Source of the DNA: Tamarix chinensis
Lineage: Eukaryota > Streptophyta > Magnoliopsida > Caryophyllales > Tamaricaceae
Length of the DNA stretch: 64,000 nt
Reading direction: 5' to 3'
Assembly (NCBI GenBank): GCA_030549775.1
Contig: CM060180.1
Coordinates: 83,483,672 to 83,547,671 of the forward strand
The translations under genes and the position numbers were made by a program. Of the stretch, positions 34,600-47,469 are shown in pieces; positions within the stretch are counted from its first letter, which is position 1, and the number at the start of each line of letters is the position of its first letter. The notes beneath the pieces are model-generated. The model was not told the DNA's origin, did no database searches, and saw only the letters and a program-made list of their open reading frames with translations.

Positions 34600-35200
34600 A
34601 TGATAGGGGTATGGAATGTTTGAGGCTTGAATAAGCCTTATAAACAAAAGGAGTTGAATCACTAGTTGTATAAAGTATCACTAATGGGATTGGTAGACTA
34701 GAATAAAGCATCATAATGATGCTAAGATATGTGGTAGATTAGGAAATAAATGGAATATATTAAGTAATTATGATCATCATCGTAATGGTAGAATTTGGTG
34801 TATTTGGGACAATAATATGTGGGATCTCCAGCTTATTACTGCTTGTGAGTAGGCCATGCATTTATTAGTTATTGACATGGGTACTGGCCTAAAGTTTTAT
34901 GATGCTTTTAACGCTAGAGAAGATAGAAAAGGGCTCTGGAGTTGGTTAAGATGGCATAAGGTAGATAAGGATCCCTAGATTCTATTGGGGGATTTCAATG
35001 TTGTTCTACATGCATATGAGAAATTCCAAGGGAATGCTATGAACATGAATTATGTTAATGATGCTAGAGAGTGCTTCCATTCTCTCCTAGTTCAAGATTT
35101 AGTGTTCTCAGGGTTAAAGTTTACTTGGAGTAATAGAAGTTTGGGTAATAACAAAATCATGGCTAAATTAGATAGAATCATGGTGAATATGTCCTAGATC
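34600..35200 (+). pseudogene. LINE-B endonuclease remnant
   Basis: GVWNV starts the domain. RNGRIWCIWDN and ILLGDFNVVL (catalytic GDFN kept) follow, then FSGLKFTWSNR and KLDRIMVN. Several TAG and TGA codons interrupt it. Confidence 0.82.
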
Positions 35201-35789
35201 TCCTCCTTTCCTCATTCTAAAGTTGATTTTCAGACTCCTCTCTGACCATAGCCCTGGCATTGTTCTTGTGAATTCTATGGTCTATCAATTTAGGAAGCAG
35301 TTTAAATTTTGATATGTGGACTTTGGATCCAGACTTTCTTCCTTTGGTTTCCTCTATCTGGTGTAGACCTGCTACAGGTTCTTTGGTCTCCAAATTCAAG
35401 AATAACCTATGGAAATTAAAATTTAAGTCAAAATAGTTTAATTGGGTTAAGTTTGGTGGTATCTCTTCAAAGGTGCAGGAACAAAGGGACAAGCTCAAGG
35501 TGATTCCAACAGCTATGGATCTTGATCTTGAGAATTACAGGTTGTAGGAAGAGGAAAAGCAGTGTTTAAAACTTTAAGAACATCTTGCTTTATTTGAAGA
35601 GAGTTTTTTCAAATAGAAATTTAGCATTAAATGGTGTAATCTTGGTGATTATAACTCTCATTTTTTTTGCCTCTATGAAAGCAAAGCAACAAAAGAGGAT
35701 GGTTCACAAAATTCAATCTTTTGATGGGCAGTGGTTCCACAATGTTGAGGGGGTCAAGTAGGCATTTTTAGCTTATTATAAAAGTTTCT

Positions 35790-37060
35790 TGGGGTCTAAG
35801 AGTTCTGCATCTAGATGTATATTAGAGGCTATATTAGGCTTAGGTCATGTTATGTATGTTGAACATCAACATCTTTTGTTAAATCCTATATCTAAGCATG
35901 ATGTTAAGGAGGCTCTGTGGTCTATTGGTAATTACAAATCCCCTAGTCTCGATGGGTTTACTGTTGGATTTTTCAAAGCTTCCTGGAGTATATAGGGTGA
36001 TGATATTTGGCTTCTAGTCAAAGGTATTTTCCAATCTACTTGGGTCACACTATGCTTGCTTTTATCCCTAAATCTACTGGAGCACAGTGTGTAACATATT
36101 TCAAACCTATTGCATGTTACACGGTTCTATATAAAATTTTGGCAAAAATTATTTCTACTCATTTACATGTTGTATTACCCTGTCTAGTCCATGCTTCTCA
36201 AGCTGATTTTGTCAACAGGAAGAGTCATTAGTGATAATATTTTGCTGGCTCATGAACTAATTCATATGTATAAAAGAAAGAGTATTTCACCAAAAATGTA
36301 TGCTTAAGGTGGACATTAGGAATACTTATGATTTAGTAAGCCATAGTTTCTTAGAGCAAGTGTTGTTAGGGCTACATTTTTTCCTCCATATTATCAGGTT
36401 AATTATGTCTTGTGTCACCACTATTAAATATTTCTTAGCACTAAATAATGGTGTCATGGATCCTTTCCAGGGGAGAAGAGGGTTAAGATAAGGTGACCTT
36501 TTGTTTCCTTACCTCTTTATTATTGTTATGGAGTATTTGAGTAGAATGATGCAATCTTTATAGCTTAATTATGATTTTCATGGCCATCTAAAATATAAGA
36601 GATTGAAGATTATAAATTTAGCTTTTGCATATGATCTACTAGTTTTTTGTAGGGTTGATTCTACTTCTCTTCCTTTAATTAAGCAAATATTTGATGGGTT
36701 TAGTGCATTATTAGGTTTACATATCAGTCTTGAAAAGAGTTCCATAACTTTTGGTGGTGTTAACCAGGAGTTGAAAGACTTAGTTTTATCTATTCTTCAG
36801 TTTAATGAAGGCAGGTCTCCTTTCAAATATTTGGGCGTGCCATTAGATTCTTATAAATTAAAGTGTGCTGATATGATAACTTTGGTTCAAAAGATCACTT
36901 GCAGAATTCAGCATTGGTCTACTAGGCTACTTTCATATGCTTGGAGGATTCAACTTCTTAAATCTGTTATATTTGGGATCACCATGTACTGGAGTCAGAT
37001 CTTTCTTTTTCCTAAGAAGTTGTTAGTGCAGATTATTACCCTATGTAGAAGTTTTCTCTA
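35790..37060 (+). pseudogene. LINE-B reverse transcriptase remnant
   Basis: Blocks in order: KSPSLDGFTVGFFKASW, YKILAKIISTHL, LKVDIRNTYDLV with the first Asp, GRRGLR then GDLLFPYLFII, LAFAYDLLVF where FADD is expected, then SPFKYLGVPLDS. The catalytic pair is Tyr-Asp instead of Asp-Asp and there are at least four stops, so it is dead. Confidence 0.87.
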
Positions 37061-37850
37061 GATTGGTAAAGCTTTGCCCAACAAAAGGTCCCTCATAGCA
37101 CATAAATCTATTTGTTTGCCTAAGAAGGAAGGGGGTATAGGCATTGTGGATCTCTAAAGCTGGAACATTGCAGCAATGGGGAAGCATCTTTGGAATATTA
37201 GTCAAAAGAAAGATTCTTTGTGGATTAAATGGGTTCATGCTTATTATATTAAGTAGCAATATTTTGCTATATGTTTTTTGCCTAGCACTTCTTCCTGGAT
37301 TATTCAGAGAATTTTTTCATTAAGATCTACTGTCCTACCATGGATTCAATTGCAACATGCTGGTTATCAATTTAGGATTACTGATTTATATGAGTTTATA
37401 AGATTAAAGGCTCTGATTGTGCAGTGGTGGAGAACAGTTTGGTGCAGTTATACAACACTAAAAAATAAGATTGTTTTTTTGGCTTGCTGCTTATTCTCGT
37501 TTGCCCACTAAGGATAACCTGACTAAGTTTTCTCCTTCTATTAATATGTAGTGCTGCTTTTGTGATTAGGAATAAAACATTCTTCACTTGATGGTTCAAT
37601 GCCCTATTATGAGCCATGTCTAGAATTCAATCAGGATGACTATAGGAGGCAAAAGGTTTAGCAACAATTGGTATGGCATTCTAAAAGATTTATCTTGTTC
37701 ACGAAGAAGAGGTCGTGTGAAACTCTAAATGACTCGTGCTCTTTATGCCATGGGTCTTTATGAGATATGAAAAACCAGGAATGCTTATCTTTTTTCAAGT
37801 GTTGAGTGGAATGTAAGAGGATTATTTCTAACATTTCTCATGCTTTATCC
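37061..37850 (+). pseudogene. LINE-B C-terminal region
   Basis: Reads IAHKSICLPKKEGGIGI, then WNIAAMGKHLWNI and WIKWVHAYYI, the usual region between reverse transcriptase and the zf-RVT domain of plant LINEs. The zinc-binding Cys/His are only partly visible. Confidence 0.7.
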
Positions 37851-38439
37851 TCTATTTGTAATCATCCACATAGGATAGCTAAGTTTGGTAGGTATGTAGG
37901 GTATATAGATCATTTCTATAAAGTTGGTTGTAATCTTTCTCTATGATATAAAATTTCTATTCTTTTCTTTTTTTTTATTTAAAAAATGTGTTTCTTGTGC
38001 TCACCTGATTTAAGATACTAATAGTTAAGGTAAAAGACCTCAAGATCAAAAATGGTGGCTCTTTAGGGGTTGCTACCCAAAAAATGTGGTTTTATCCACA
38101 ATTATTCTAAATTTTGCTAGTGTGCCTTAGTGCCCCAACTAGGCCCTACATCTTACTCTATTTAGCTCTACAAATCTAGTTAGAGGGTATGCATACTTAT
38201 GGATTAGGTGTCCTTGTTAGTAGGGTATTGTGTCTTCGTACACTAGTGCGACCAGGTTACCTTTACATCCCTGGATTGATAGTTGGTAGTATATTGTATT
38301 GCTCTTATGCTCCATTATGACTGGTATACCTTTGTGTCTCTAGGTTTGTGATCTCCCCCTCGAGTAAATAAAATGAAATTTGTGTGATAATTAAATGGAA
38401 ATACCCTAATCACTTACAGGGGAACACCACATAGGTCGA

Positions 38440-38665
38440 GACCCTATGAATTATATCATATATACTTGACCACATGTTATAATAGTGGTCAAGAGTGTTC
38501 TGCCCTAGGTATACCATTTTTTGGTCAACTGGTTATAATAGTGGTAAGGTACGTTCTGCCCTTAATTATATCATATACATCGATCTACCGGTTATAATAG
38601 TGGTTAGGAACGTTCTACTCTAGAGTATGTCATATGTACCGGTCTGCCGAATATAAAAGTGAGGT
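38440..38665 (+). repeat. ATAGTGG motif array in S1
   Basis: Three or four decayed copies (such as CCGGTTATAATAGTGG) with GTTCTGCCCT words between. This shows that type II LTRs share the array. Confidence 0.65.
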
Positions 38666-39394
38666 CTCCAAACCTATGAGGATATAATTCGAGAGATAAT
38701 TAATATCTAATTAATGTCTTGAGTCAAGATAATACTGAAAGAACTATTATGACATACTGATATAATATGGTAGCAGCCTTGGTGCCTACAAGGGTGGATT
38801 GAGTTTTATACCATGTTGATGGGTCTATGAGCCTTCCTTTGAGTTGGGTGGATATTCTATGGTTGCGTGTGTTGTTGGCTATTTAAATATATTAGAATGA
38901 GTATCACTTAGATGCTCCCTTAGTAAGTTCTATTAATTCTAAGTGAATGAGTATTTGTGACATATAATCTTTATGCATGTGGCCATTTTAATGATTATGG
39001 TATTTAAGTGTATATATATGTAATTTTCTATTCATGTGTTTGGTGTGTGGCAATTGATGTGTTGCATGCAGATCCTACCTTTTAGTTCTATGTATAAAGG
39101 GTTACTCAGTACTATAATATTGAAGGATTCCTTTCGTAGGCCCCTAACTATTCAACTGGCAGTGGCATATTTAGGTTAGCCCACAGGTGTTTTCTAGGTT
39201 TTACTCTTGAAATAAGAGTGGAGGACTATCTATGAAGGTTTTTTGGGTTTTCCATAAAACTCCTATGTTCCCTTTTTAACAAATTTATTGTGTAACCACT
39301 AATAGTGGACTTTATTTCTTGTAACTTAACTATAGCGCTACTCTATTTTAAGTTAGTAATCTTGGTTTTGTGTAAAGTATGTTTCTAGCCTTAG

Positions 39395-39440
39395 CACTTG
39401 GTACTGGAATAGTGGAAGAAAACTGGTCGGGTACTAAGTG
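39395..39440 (+). repeat. Terminal hairpin of S1
   Basis: CACTTGGTAC (39395-39404) and GTACTAAGTG (39431-39440) pair with one wobble, with a 26-base loop. Confidence 0.8.
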
Positions 39441-39530
39441 TGGCGGTAACATCTCTGCAATTTAACCTTTTTGCTTCTGCTTAAAATTCTAAAAATGAAA
39501 TTCTTTGATAGTAAATTTTGGGGTGTTACA

Positions 39531-40400
39531 CGTCTACCCAAAGTATGAGAGGAAAGCATATCCTTATACTTTCTCTAGGGATTAGAAGATGCTTGGTGGG
39601 TAGGCTTTCTTTTTCTTGAAGGACAAACAAATATCATAGGAGGATTTCAAGTGAACACTTTGTAATAGTTTCTACACCGAGAGCGTCAAGAAGGACAACC
39701 TCAAGGAAGGCATGCATTTAATATAGGGAAGTTTTATAGTACAAGAGTACCACACATGATTTATGGAATTTTTGATGTTTTCTCCACACATAGTAGTAAG
39801 TAAGGCTACTAATATCTTTCAATTTGAGAAAGGACTTAACTTTAGCATCTAAAAGATTATGGGTTCATTTTTCTTCCACTACATGGCTACATTGTATGAG
39901 CGAGTGTCTACCACCACCACATTAGTCTAGTAGTAGAATTTGATTTTAGGCAAGAGAAAGTTAAAAGTTTTAGACACTAGGAGGAAGAATCAACATCATA
40001 GTAATGGAGTTTTAACTATTTAGCTTCGAAGTGGTAGCAAGCACTAAGTTAGTAAGAATGGCTTCTATAGTCTAGGTAATCAATACCAGCTTGGCACTAC
40101 CATTTTTATCATTGTAGACAAGATCATCCAAGAAAGGATTATGTGAGAAAGTTTTTTTAGTGCCAAAACTATGGTTAGCTCAGGCACAAGATCATTAAGT
40201 ACTATAGCGCACCCCATGGTTGAGTTCAGAGACCTCAAGTGAAGGATTTAGGATCAATCTATGACAAGAACTGGTAAAGCATTATCTAATTCTTGGATAA
40301 ATCCCATTAGCTAGACAAGCAAAAGTAGATGATCTGACACTAAATCCCAATTATTCTCTTTCTATTATGTTACTGCCTCCTTCTTGGTTGTTTTGAGTCG
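39531..40400 (+). pseudogene. Gag remnant, 3' part
   Basis: One frame reads FYTESVKKDNLKEGMHL, then GSFIVQEYHT, then FSPHIV and QFEKGLN. The order resembles the retrotransposon gag core of Ty3/gypsy elements (an F..RY.P/LKQG/V.EYE..F/APH/R.F..GL pattern). Many stops are present. No zinc knuckle or protease follows; the purine tract and LTR come next. Confidence 0.55.
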
Positions 40401-40552
40401 TTTGTTTTTGTGCATTGCATTTTTCCATGGAAGTTTTCTTTATTAGTAGGGTTATCATTTTTAAATGGGTAGTTGCTCCCTTGGGTGCCATATAGAGCCT
40501 TATGAGTATTAGGAGTAGTGAGGTATGTACTTTGGGAATGAAATCCATTTTT

Positions 40553-40560
40553 AAGGGGAG
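40553..40560 (+). promoter_or_regulatory. Polypurine tract of the host element
   Basis: AAGGGGAG lies directly before sequence that resembles the start of a type II LTR (TAAACCCCAAAAT). This is where the plus-strand primer of a retroelement should be. Confidence 0.55.
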
Positions 40561-41099
40561 TAAACCCCAAAATATTACCCAATATTAATCCTAATTAATT
40601 AATTTTTAAGCATAGCTTTTAAAATCTTATCTTAATTATTTTGTTAACAATTGATTCGCTAACTTAGAAAAATTCTTAAATTAATTTATCCTAATTTTTT
40701 TTATATTTTTAAATCCACCCAATACTAATAAATTTTTATGTGGTTTATTTTTCCTAATTGTATACCCTAAATCTAGATAAATTAATTTTATCATAATCCT
40801 AAATCTAACTTAATTCTCATTATAACCCTAATTTTCCCCTTTTTTTGGGTAAGTAAAGTGAGGTATTTATATATTATAATAAAAAAGGAAGAATGAGTAC
40901 ATCAAATATAGGTCTCATGACATCAAATCATGGGCGCATAGTATCTACCAAGGCTAGCATATTCTGATAGTATTTACATGTGTTAAAACCTATAGTATGG
41001 GTGGCTAAATCCTTCTAAATGAAATTCCTAAGGTGAGTCTAGGGAAGATTGGTGTGCTGGAAAATGTGTCTATTACATTCTCCCCAAGTGTGATAAACT

Positions 41100-41900
41100 G
41101 TTGCAGCAACCAAGGCTCAAAAGAAGGTTGTACGAGTTCTTGGGCCTCAACCTTTCTTACTAAGCCAGCGAGTAATCTCATGCCAGCTAGTGGATTTTTG
41201 AAGACATCCAGTAGCTGTGATCATAGTAGACCACAGTGATTGAGAATAAGGGTAGATAAAGAAGAGGTGTTCTAGTGTTTCAACAGCATCATTGCGAAAG
41301 ACACAAGTTGTGTTTAGATGAGGATCCATTCAGATCATACGGGCCTTAGTGAATAATATGTCTTGAATTGCAAGCCAAATGATAAATTGGTGTCTCGGGA
41401 TGGAAAATTTGTTCCAGACCAGCCCATACCAGGGAACCTTGCTATGATGTGGTCTCAACAGATGGTACACATGAGAGATGTAGTATTTATCATGATAAGT
41501 GAATTATACATTTCCTTGTTCAGTAGTAAAGAGATTGAAAAAATAAGGTATGAGAGATAATATCTTCTTTAAAATCCATGAAGCTATAGTAGGTGCAGGC
41601 ATAGACCAGTAATCTTAGCCTTTAATATAATAAGCATGAATCCAGCGAATCCACAAGACTTCTTTGTGTTGAATTATATTCCATAGATGTTTACCTATGG
41701 CTACATTATTATACCATTAGAGGTTCAAAAGTTTAAGGCCTCTCTCTTACTTTGGATTGCATACTGTATCCCAAGCAACCAGATTTTTTCTTGATGTCTT
41801 TGATCCAGACCATAGGAAAGAGCGGCACCTAACATTGATCTCCTATAACACTTGTTGAGGAAGAATAAACAAGAGGCTCCAGTATGCTTGTATTCCGAAA
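41100..41900 (-). pseudogene. LINE-C C-terminal zf-RVT region
   Basis: Reads IRWIHAYYI, then FSIPRHQFIIWLAIQ, LNTTCVFRNDAVETLEHLFF and YSQSLW. The C-x-H spacing of the zf-RVT domain (C..C..E..EHLF) is recognisable. Two frames are needed. Confidence 0.78.
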
Positions 41901-43216
41901 AGAATAGAGTTTACCAGTTAAAGACGACCAACATAGCTAAGGAATTGATTCTGCCATTGCTTCAGCCTGTCTGTGATCTTATCGAGTAATGGCAAATAAT
42001 GTTGTTTCCTCAAAATTGTACCAAGAAGAGGAACACCTAGATATTTGACTGGTAAATGTCCTTCTAGGATGAGTAGGGTAGAATAAAGAGAGTCTATGAT
42101 GTGTCTAACAACCTTGCCACCAAAGAATATATGACTCTTGAAAGTGTTAAGTTGAAGCCCTGAAAGCTAGGAGAACTGGTTGAACGTGTTAATAAGAGTT
42201 AGGACAGAATTAGGGTCGCCTCTACAGAACAACAATATATCATCTACAAATATGAGATTAATGAGCTTGATCTTCTTGCACTTAGGGTGAGGTTTGAAAT
42301 GAGGGTTATGCTATAAGTCAAGTAGAACTCTATGAAGATACTCCATCACAATGACAAACAGATAAGGAGATAATGGATCTCCTTGTCGAACTCCCCTTAT
42401 AGCTTTAAAAGGTTTTTGCATAGTGCCATTGAACTTCAATGAATAACTTACTGTTGCCACACAAGACATGATAAGCTTGATAAACTAAGGTGGGAAGGCT
42501 AGGGCACTGAGCATCGTCTTAAGGAATGACCACCTGATAGTGTCATAAGCCTTTCTCATATCCACTTTCAACATACATCTTGGTGAAAGGTGTTTTTAGT
42601 TGTAACCTTTGACTAGCTCAATAGCTAGTAAAATATTATTACTGATGGATCAGCCCTTAATGAACCCAGATTGAGTTGCACCAATCAAGTCATTCATGAC
42701 AGTTTGTAACCTCGTTGTTAGGAATTTAGCAATAATCTTGTAAAAGACATTCCAACATGCAATGGGTCTAAAATCACTAGGTTTTCTGGCATTTGGTATT
42801 TTTGGAATAAGGTTTAAGGTAGTAACATTTAGTCCAGGGCGCATGATACCTGTAGTAAAGAAAAAACTCATAGCAACCCATATGTCATGTTCAATCACAT
42901 CCCAATAGCTCTTGAAAAAGTGTGGGTTGAAGCCATCAGGTTCTGGGGATTTATCACTGCCAATGGAAAATGTTGCATTTCTTACTTCTTGCAAAGTAAC
43001 CAGTTGCAATAAAAGTTGTTGCTGTGTACGGTTAAGTTTTGGTGCTCTGTCCATAACAGCCTGCAGGAAGATACCTAAATTGTGAGATTGAGAGCCTAGA
43101 AGGTCTTGAAAATAACTAGTCAAAATGGTCTTGACTATGATGGGATCATGATAAAGAATTCCATTTGGGTCTTGAACAACTCCTATATGGTTTTTAGTTC
43201 TTCTGCCCTTCACCAT
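41900..43216 (-). pseudogene. LINE-C reverse transcriptase
   Basis: KSPEPDGFNPHFFKSYW, then TLNLIPKIPNARKPSDFR, FYKIIAKFLTTRL and SGFIKG lie in one 188-residue frame. They are followed in other frames by RGVRQGDPLSPYLFVIVMEY, LIFVDDILLFCRGD (catalytic Asp-Asp kept, 42239-42250) and VKYLGVPL. All core blocks are present; a few stops and frameshifts break it. Confidence 0.88.
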
Positions 43217-43649
43217 AGAGTGAAAAAAATGAGTATTGTTGTCTCCTTGCTGTAACTAGGTTATTCTAGATTTTTATCTAAGGAAACTTTCTTCACATTT
43301 AGCTAGGTGAAGGTATTGTTGAAGCTGTGCCTGTTATCAAGTAATTAGGTCCTGGTTTAACGGATCTTGAGCTAGGAGCATTTGAGATTGAGATATTGAG
43401 GTTCGTGCTTGCTTGGTTCTTTCAGTTATGCTCCCAAATTTTGTCTTGTTCAACTCCTTTAAATGAGGCTTGAGAAGTTTCAGCTTGGCTATGATTAAAG
43501 TAAGAGGGTTGTTGGAATGAAGTGTTTGAGACCAAGAAGTGGTAACAATGGGCATGAAATCATCATGTAAAGTCCACATGTTATAAAAACGAAATGGTTA
43601 AGGTCTATAGTTCTGTGTACCATAAATAGATACCTTCATAGTAGAGTGA

Positions 43650-44330
43650 TCAGATACCATTGGTGTTTGGAAGTCAACCTGTGTGAAAGGGAAAGTATCA
43701 AGCCAAGATTCATTCCCCATTACACAATCCAATTTGCTACAGACTCTAGTTGTTGCTTCTTGTTTATTACTTTAGGTGTAGAAGACTCCAGTATGTCTGA
43801 AATCTTGAATATGGAGATGTTGAGTGCATTGGACAAAGTCGTCTATATCCTGAGCATTAACCATATCACCTCGAAGCTTTTCAGCATTATTCAAGATGAT
43901 GTTGAAGTCTCCCATGAGAAGCCAGGGGTAAGAGGTTTGATTATGGTTTATTAACCAAGACCAAAGCTCTTTCCTACCTTCACCATTATTCAGCCCATAA
44001 ATGATGGTAAGATAGAAGGAAGATTGATGTTGGACATTTGTGATTTGAGCCAAAATACCTTGATCATGCTGAGATAAAATAGTGGCATGCCAAATACTAG
44101 GGTTCCATCCCAACCATATCCGACCATATTGATGACTTCAGTAATTATGTTCCCACTTCCATCCTAGTGGTAAGTTGTGCACTATAGCGTCCACCTTATT
44201 CTCTTTTATTTTTGTTTCAACTAAACCGACTAAAGATAAGCTATTCTCACGTATCTATAAGTAGGTATCTTTCTGCTTTTGGGGGTTATTCATCCCCCTA
44301 ACATTCTAGCAACCAAGACTCATGATAAAT
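43650..44330 (-). pseudogene. LINE-C endonuclease
   Basis: LVGLVETKI, then YGRIWLGWNP, WLLMGDFNIIL (catalytic GDFN kept) and FRHTGVFYT (usual G..YTW). One long frame covers most of it; the start WNVRG is lost. Confidence 0.82.
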
Positions 44331-45344
44331 GGATATCAAAATCAGAGAGGTAATGGGTATCAATCACTTTCTTACCTCGCATGATCTTCATCCAAGAATT
44401 ACTCGACATGGAGTCATCATTTTCAGATATAACAATATCTTTGGGTATTCCGATTGTGTTATCTTTGACAGAGAGTAAACGAGTCCTGAGTCTATTTGAA
44501 ATGCCCCAAAAATATTTATTTTAAGAGATATAATTAAATAATGATTTATTAGGGAATTAATTTAATGAACTATTTTATTTGAAATAGGAAAATTTATTTA
44601 GGGCAAATTAATAAAGAATTTACAAATGTTTTTATAAGGGAAAAATTGGGCTTTTTGCTAATTAAAAAGGAATTTAGGAAAAAGTCTTTTACAAATCCTA
44701 AAATAGCCCTAAAGGAAATTTAATATTATTTTATTTAAATATTTTTATTTTAAACACCCAAAATATTCTAATTAATTTAATTGACCCCAACCTACTTAAA
44801 ATTTTCTTTTCCTTTTTCCCTTTTTCTTTCTTTTTTCCTTATTCCTGCCGATTGGGCCTGTGGCGGCCCAATCCTTCCTTTTTCCTCCTTCTTTTCCACG
44901 CCCCATCGCCATTATTTTCTTTCTTTCCTTCGGTAGCTGAAAAGCTATGTTTTGCGTCTTTTCTCCCGCTGTGTTCCATTTAAAACCTTATAACCGTTGC
45001 CGACCGACCTAGTTATTCTTCTTTTTCCCTAGTTGCTCGGTTCACCTCCTTCTTCCTCCTTCATCCTCTGTCATCGACCTGCACCTTTGAAGCTCCGAAA
45101 ATGGCGCCACCGGCCACGCTTGACTTGACCGGCATTTTCCCTTCTCTTTCTCTTCCCCTTGGCTCGCAGTTCAACATGATCTAACCCGTTTTCCTTTTAT
45201 CCCGCTCGAAGTCCTCCTTTTCCTTCGCGAAAGGTCGACCCTGACCAAAAATTGTGCCGGCCTATTAATGTCGTCGGCTACCCCAAACCCTACATGCATT
45301 ATCCTCCTGCCTTCCCCCAGAACCCTACCTTATCCTCCAAACTC

Positions 45345-45352
45345 TATAAATA
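45345..45352 (+). promoter_or_regulatory. TATA box of LTR S5
   Basis: CTCTATAAATACCCC, about 850 bp from the LTR start. It matches S3 almost base for base on both sides. Confidence 0.65.
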
Positions 45353-46494
45353 CCCCTTGTTTGTGTGTTTTCAAAACTTTTTCCTTGAAACCCTAAGAGC
45401 CTACTCTGTACATCACCGCGACTTCAAACGACTTTTCCTCCACCGTCAGCCAACTCCGCCGCCACCTCTGCTTACCTAAGTCTTCCCTACACCTCCCTCG
45501 AACTAACTGAGCCACCCATCTCCCTCGATTCTTCTCACATGAGACACCACAATTGTGCGAAGTTCGCTGCCCATCAAACCAAAATTTTACACCCGCAACC
45601 CCTCGAGCCACCATCCGCCACCACATCCTTTTCTTTTACTACCTCCTGCACCACCCAAAGGCTGCTACTAATTTTCATCCACCTAGCATACCCTTCTTTT
45701 CTCCTTTCTCCTTCTCCTTCCCTCTCTTTCTTCTTCTATTCCTTTCGACCGCCACCTCTACCACCGTGCACCGCTGCCACTTGCTACGCCACCACCCTCA
45801 CTTTACTCCTCTCAGCCTAGGCTACCACCAACACCTCAACCATCACTCTTATTCTCCATCTATTTTTCTCAAACCTCAACTTTTCCCCTTTTAATCCTCT
45901 TTTCCAGCCACCGCCGCCGCCGCTGTGCACCACTGCCAATGCCACCCATCTCCACCTACTCAAGGTGAAACCCTAGACCCTCTCAGCCCTTCTCCCCTAT
46001 TTATTTAAATTTATTCTATTTTATTTCAATTTTTATCATTTATTCAATTATTAATATTATTATTTTCATTATTATTATTACTATTATTGGATGTAATATT
46101 AATGTTACATTTTCTTGGCAGGGTCGAGAGTAGGAATAAAATATTTAAGTTGTTAGTTTTGAATTATGGGTATTAATAGTATTATTATAAGTTTTATTAT
46201 CATCATTAATAATAATATTATTAGTATTATTAATTTATTATTATTGTTATTTATCTAAGGAGGGCCGAAGCCCTGTTTTATGTTATTAGAGTGCATACTC
46301 CTATTTTTATTATTGATATTACTATTTCTACCATTATTAATATTAACATTAATATTAATATTATTATCTTTATTATTTTATTATTATTATAAGTAATAGG
46401 TGTTATTAATATTACTATTATTATTATTATTATCAAATAGTACCTTCATTATTTGGAGGTAGGGTCGAAAAGCCTACCTTGTATTATTTAGGTT

Positions 46495-46500
46495 TGAATG

Positions 46501-46541
<41 letters not shown>

Positions 46542-46565
46542 TATTATTATTATTATTATTATTTT
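46495..46565. repeat. (TTA)n microsatellite in S5
   Basis: About 20 nearly perfect ATT units within the (TTA)n-rich zone of the LTR. Confidence 0.85.
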
Positions 46566-47059
46566 GGTGGAGGGTAGAAACCTTATATCACCATCCGATT
46601 TAAATTACATTAGTATTATTATTAGTATTTTTAGTAGTATTTCGTATAGTTATTATTAGTATAGTATTGTTTAATTTAAAAACCAAGCCTTAGGATAAGT
46701 TAGTAAATAATAGTATTTTTAGGAGGGAACCTAATTCTAGTTTTTTCCCCATAATAGGTGAGACCAGTCAAAGTCCTAGAGAATTATAGGAGCGTGCTCC
46801 AAGACTGGTGACGTTTTAGGTAAGGGAGTAGTAAGGTTGTTTGTGTATTATGTGTCTTATATGCCATGCATGCCATGTGATGTGAACTATAATGTATTTT
46901 ATATGCATTTCTATATCTATCATATGTGCAACATGATATGGAGTTAAGGTAAGATCATGAATTAAATTGTGGCATGAGTATTATGTGCATGGGTTATGAT
47001 ATTATTGTGGTATGGTGTGGCCCATAAGACATGCATGATAGGGTTTGTAAAATAATGAT

Positions 47060-47340
47060 GGGGAGTGTCATAATGTTTGCATGGCGTTAGGGTTTCCATG
47101 GAGTTGGAGTTTGCATGGAGTTAATGTTTGTATGGAGATAGGGTTTGCATGGAGTTAATGTTTGCATGGCGTTAGGGTTTGCATGGTGTTAGGGTTTGCA
47201 TAGAGTTGGCGTTTGCATAGAGTTAATGTTTGCGTGGAATTAGGGTTTGCATGGTGTGAGGGTTTGCATGGAGTTAATATTTGCATGGAGTTAGGGTTTG
47301 CATGGCATTAGGGTTTGCATGGGAGTTAGGGTTTGTTATG
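47060..47340 (+). repeat. 21-bp VNTR in S5
   Basis: Tandem GTTTGCATGGAGTTAGG units, about 13 copies. They are the reverse complement of the unit in the inverted copy S4. Confidence 0.85.
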
Positions 47341-47469
47341 GTTACCATGGTTTGGTGTGGTCAACTAGGGTTTGGAGGATAAAAATAGTAGGATCTAGTC
47401 ATGTATGTCTGGGCGGAAGTTTTTGAATAAAATACGTAAGACACTAATCATTTAAAGTGAAAGATTATT

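Larger units (their letters stand above)
27814..37984 (+). mobile_element. LINE-B (L1 type), split by S4
   Basis: Flanked by a 17-bp duplication with one mismatch (27797-27813 and 37985-38001, both starting AATGTGTTTCTT). It begins GAAACCCTAGCCGC, like the leader of longer plant LINEs, and ends in an A-rich tail. Without S4 it is about 4.7 kb: ORF1 start, DUF4283, endonuclease, reverse transcriptase, zf-RVT. Every domain has stops. It is inserted in S1. Confidence 0.87.
14881..39530 (+). mobile_element. Solo LTR S1 (type II), interrupted
   Basis: Starts TGTAATACCTC and ends GGGGTGTTACA. The flanks are TATCT and CGTCT, which fit one target site if a CpG decayed to TpA. It is made of 14881-15596, 20580-22526, 27184-27813 and 38002-39530; S2, S3 and LINE-B fill the gaps. 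Without them it is about 4.8 kb, like the uninterrupted copies. It lies inside gag. It keeps the terminal hairpin (39395-39404 with 39431-39440) and an ATAGTGG array. Confidence 0.8.
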
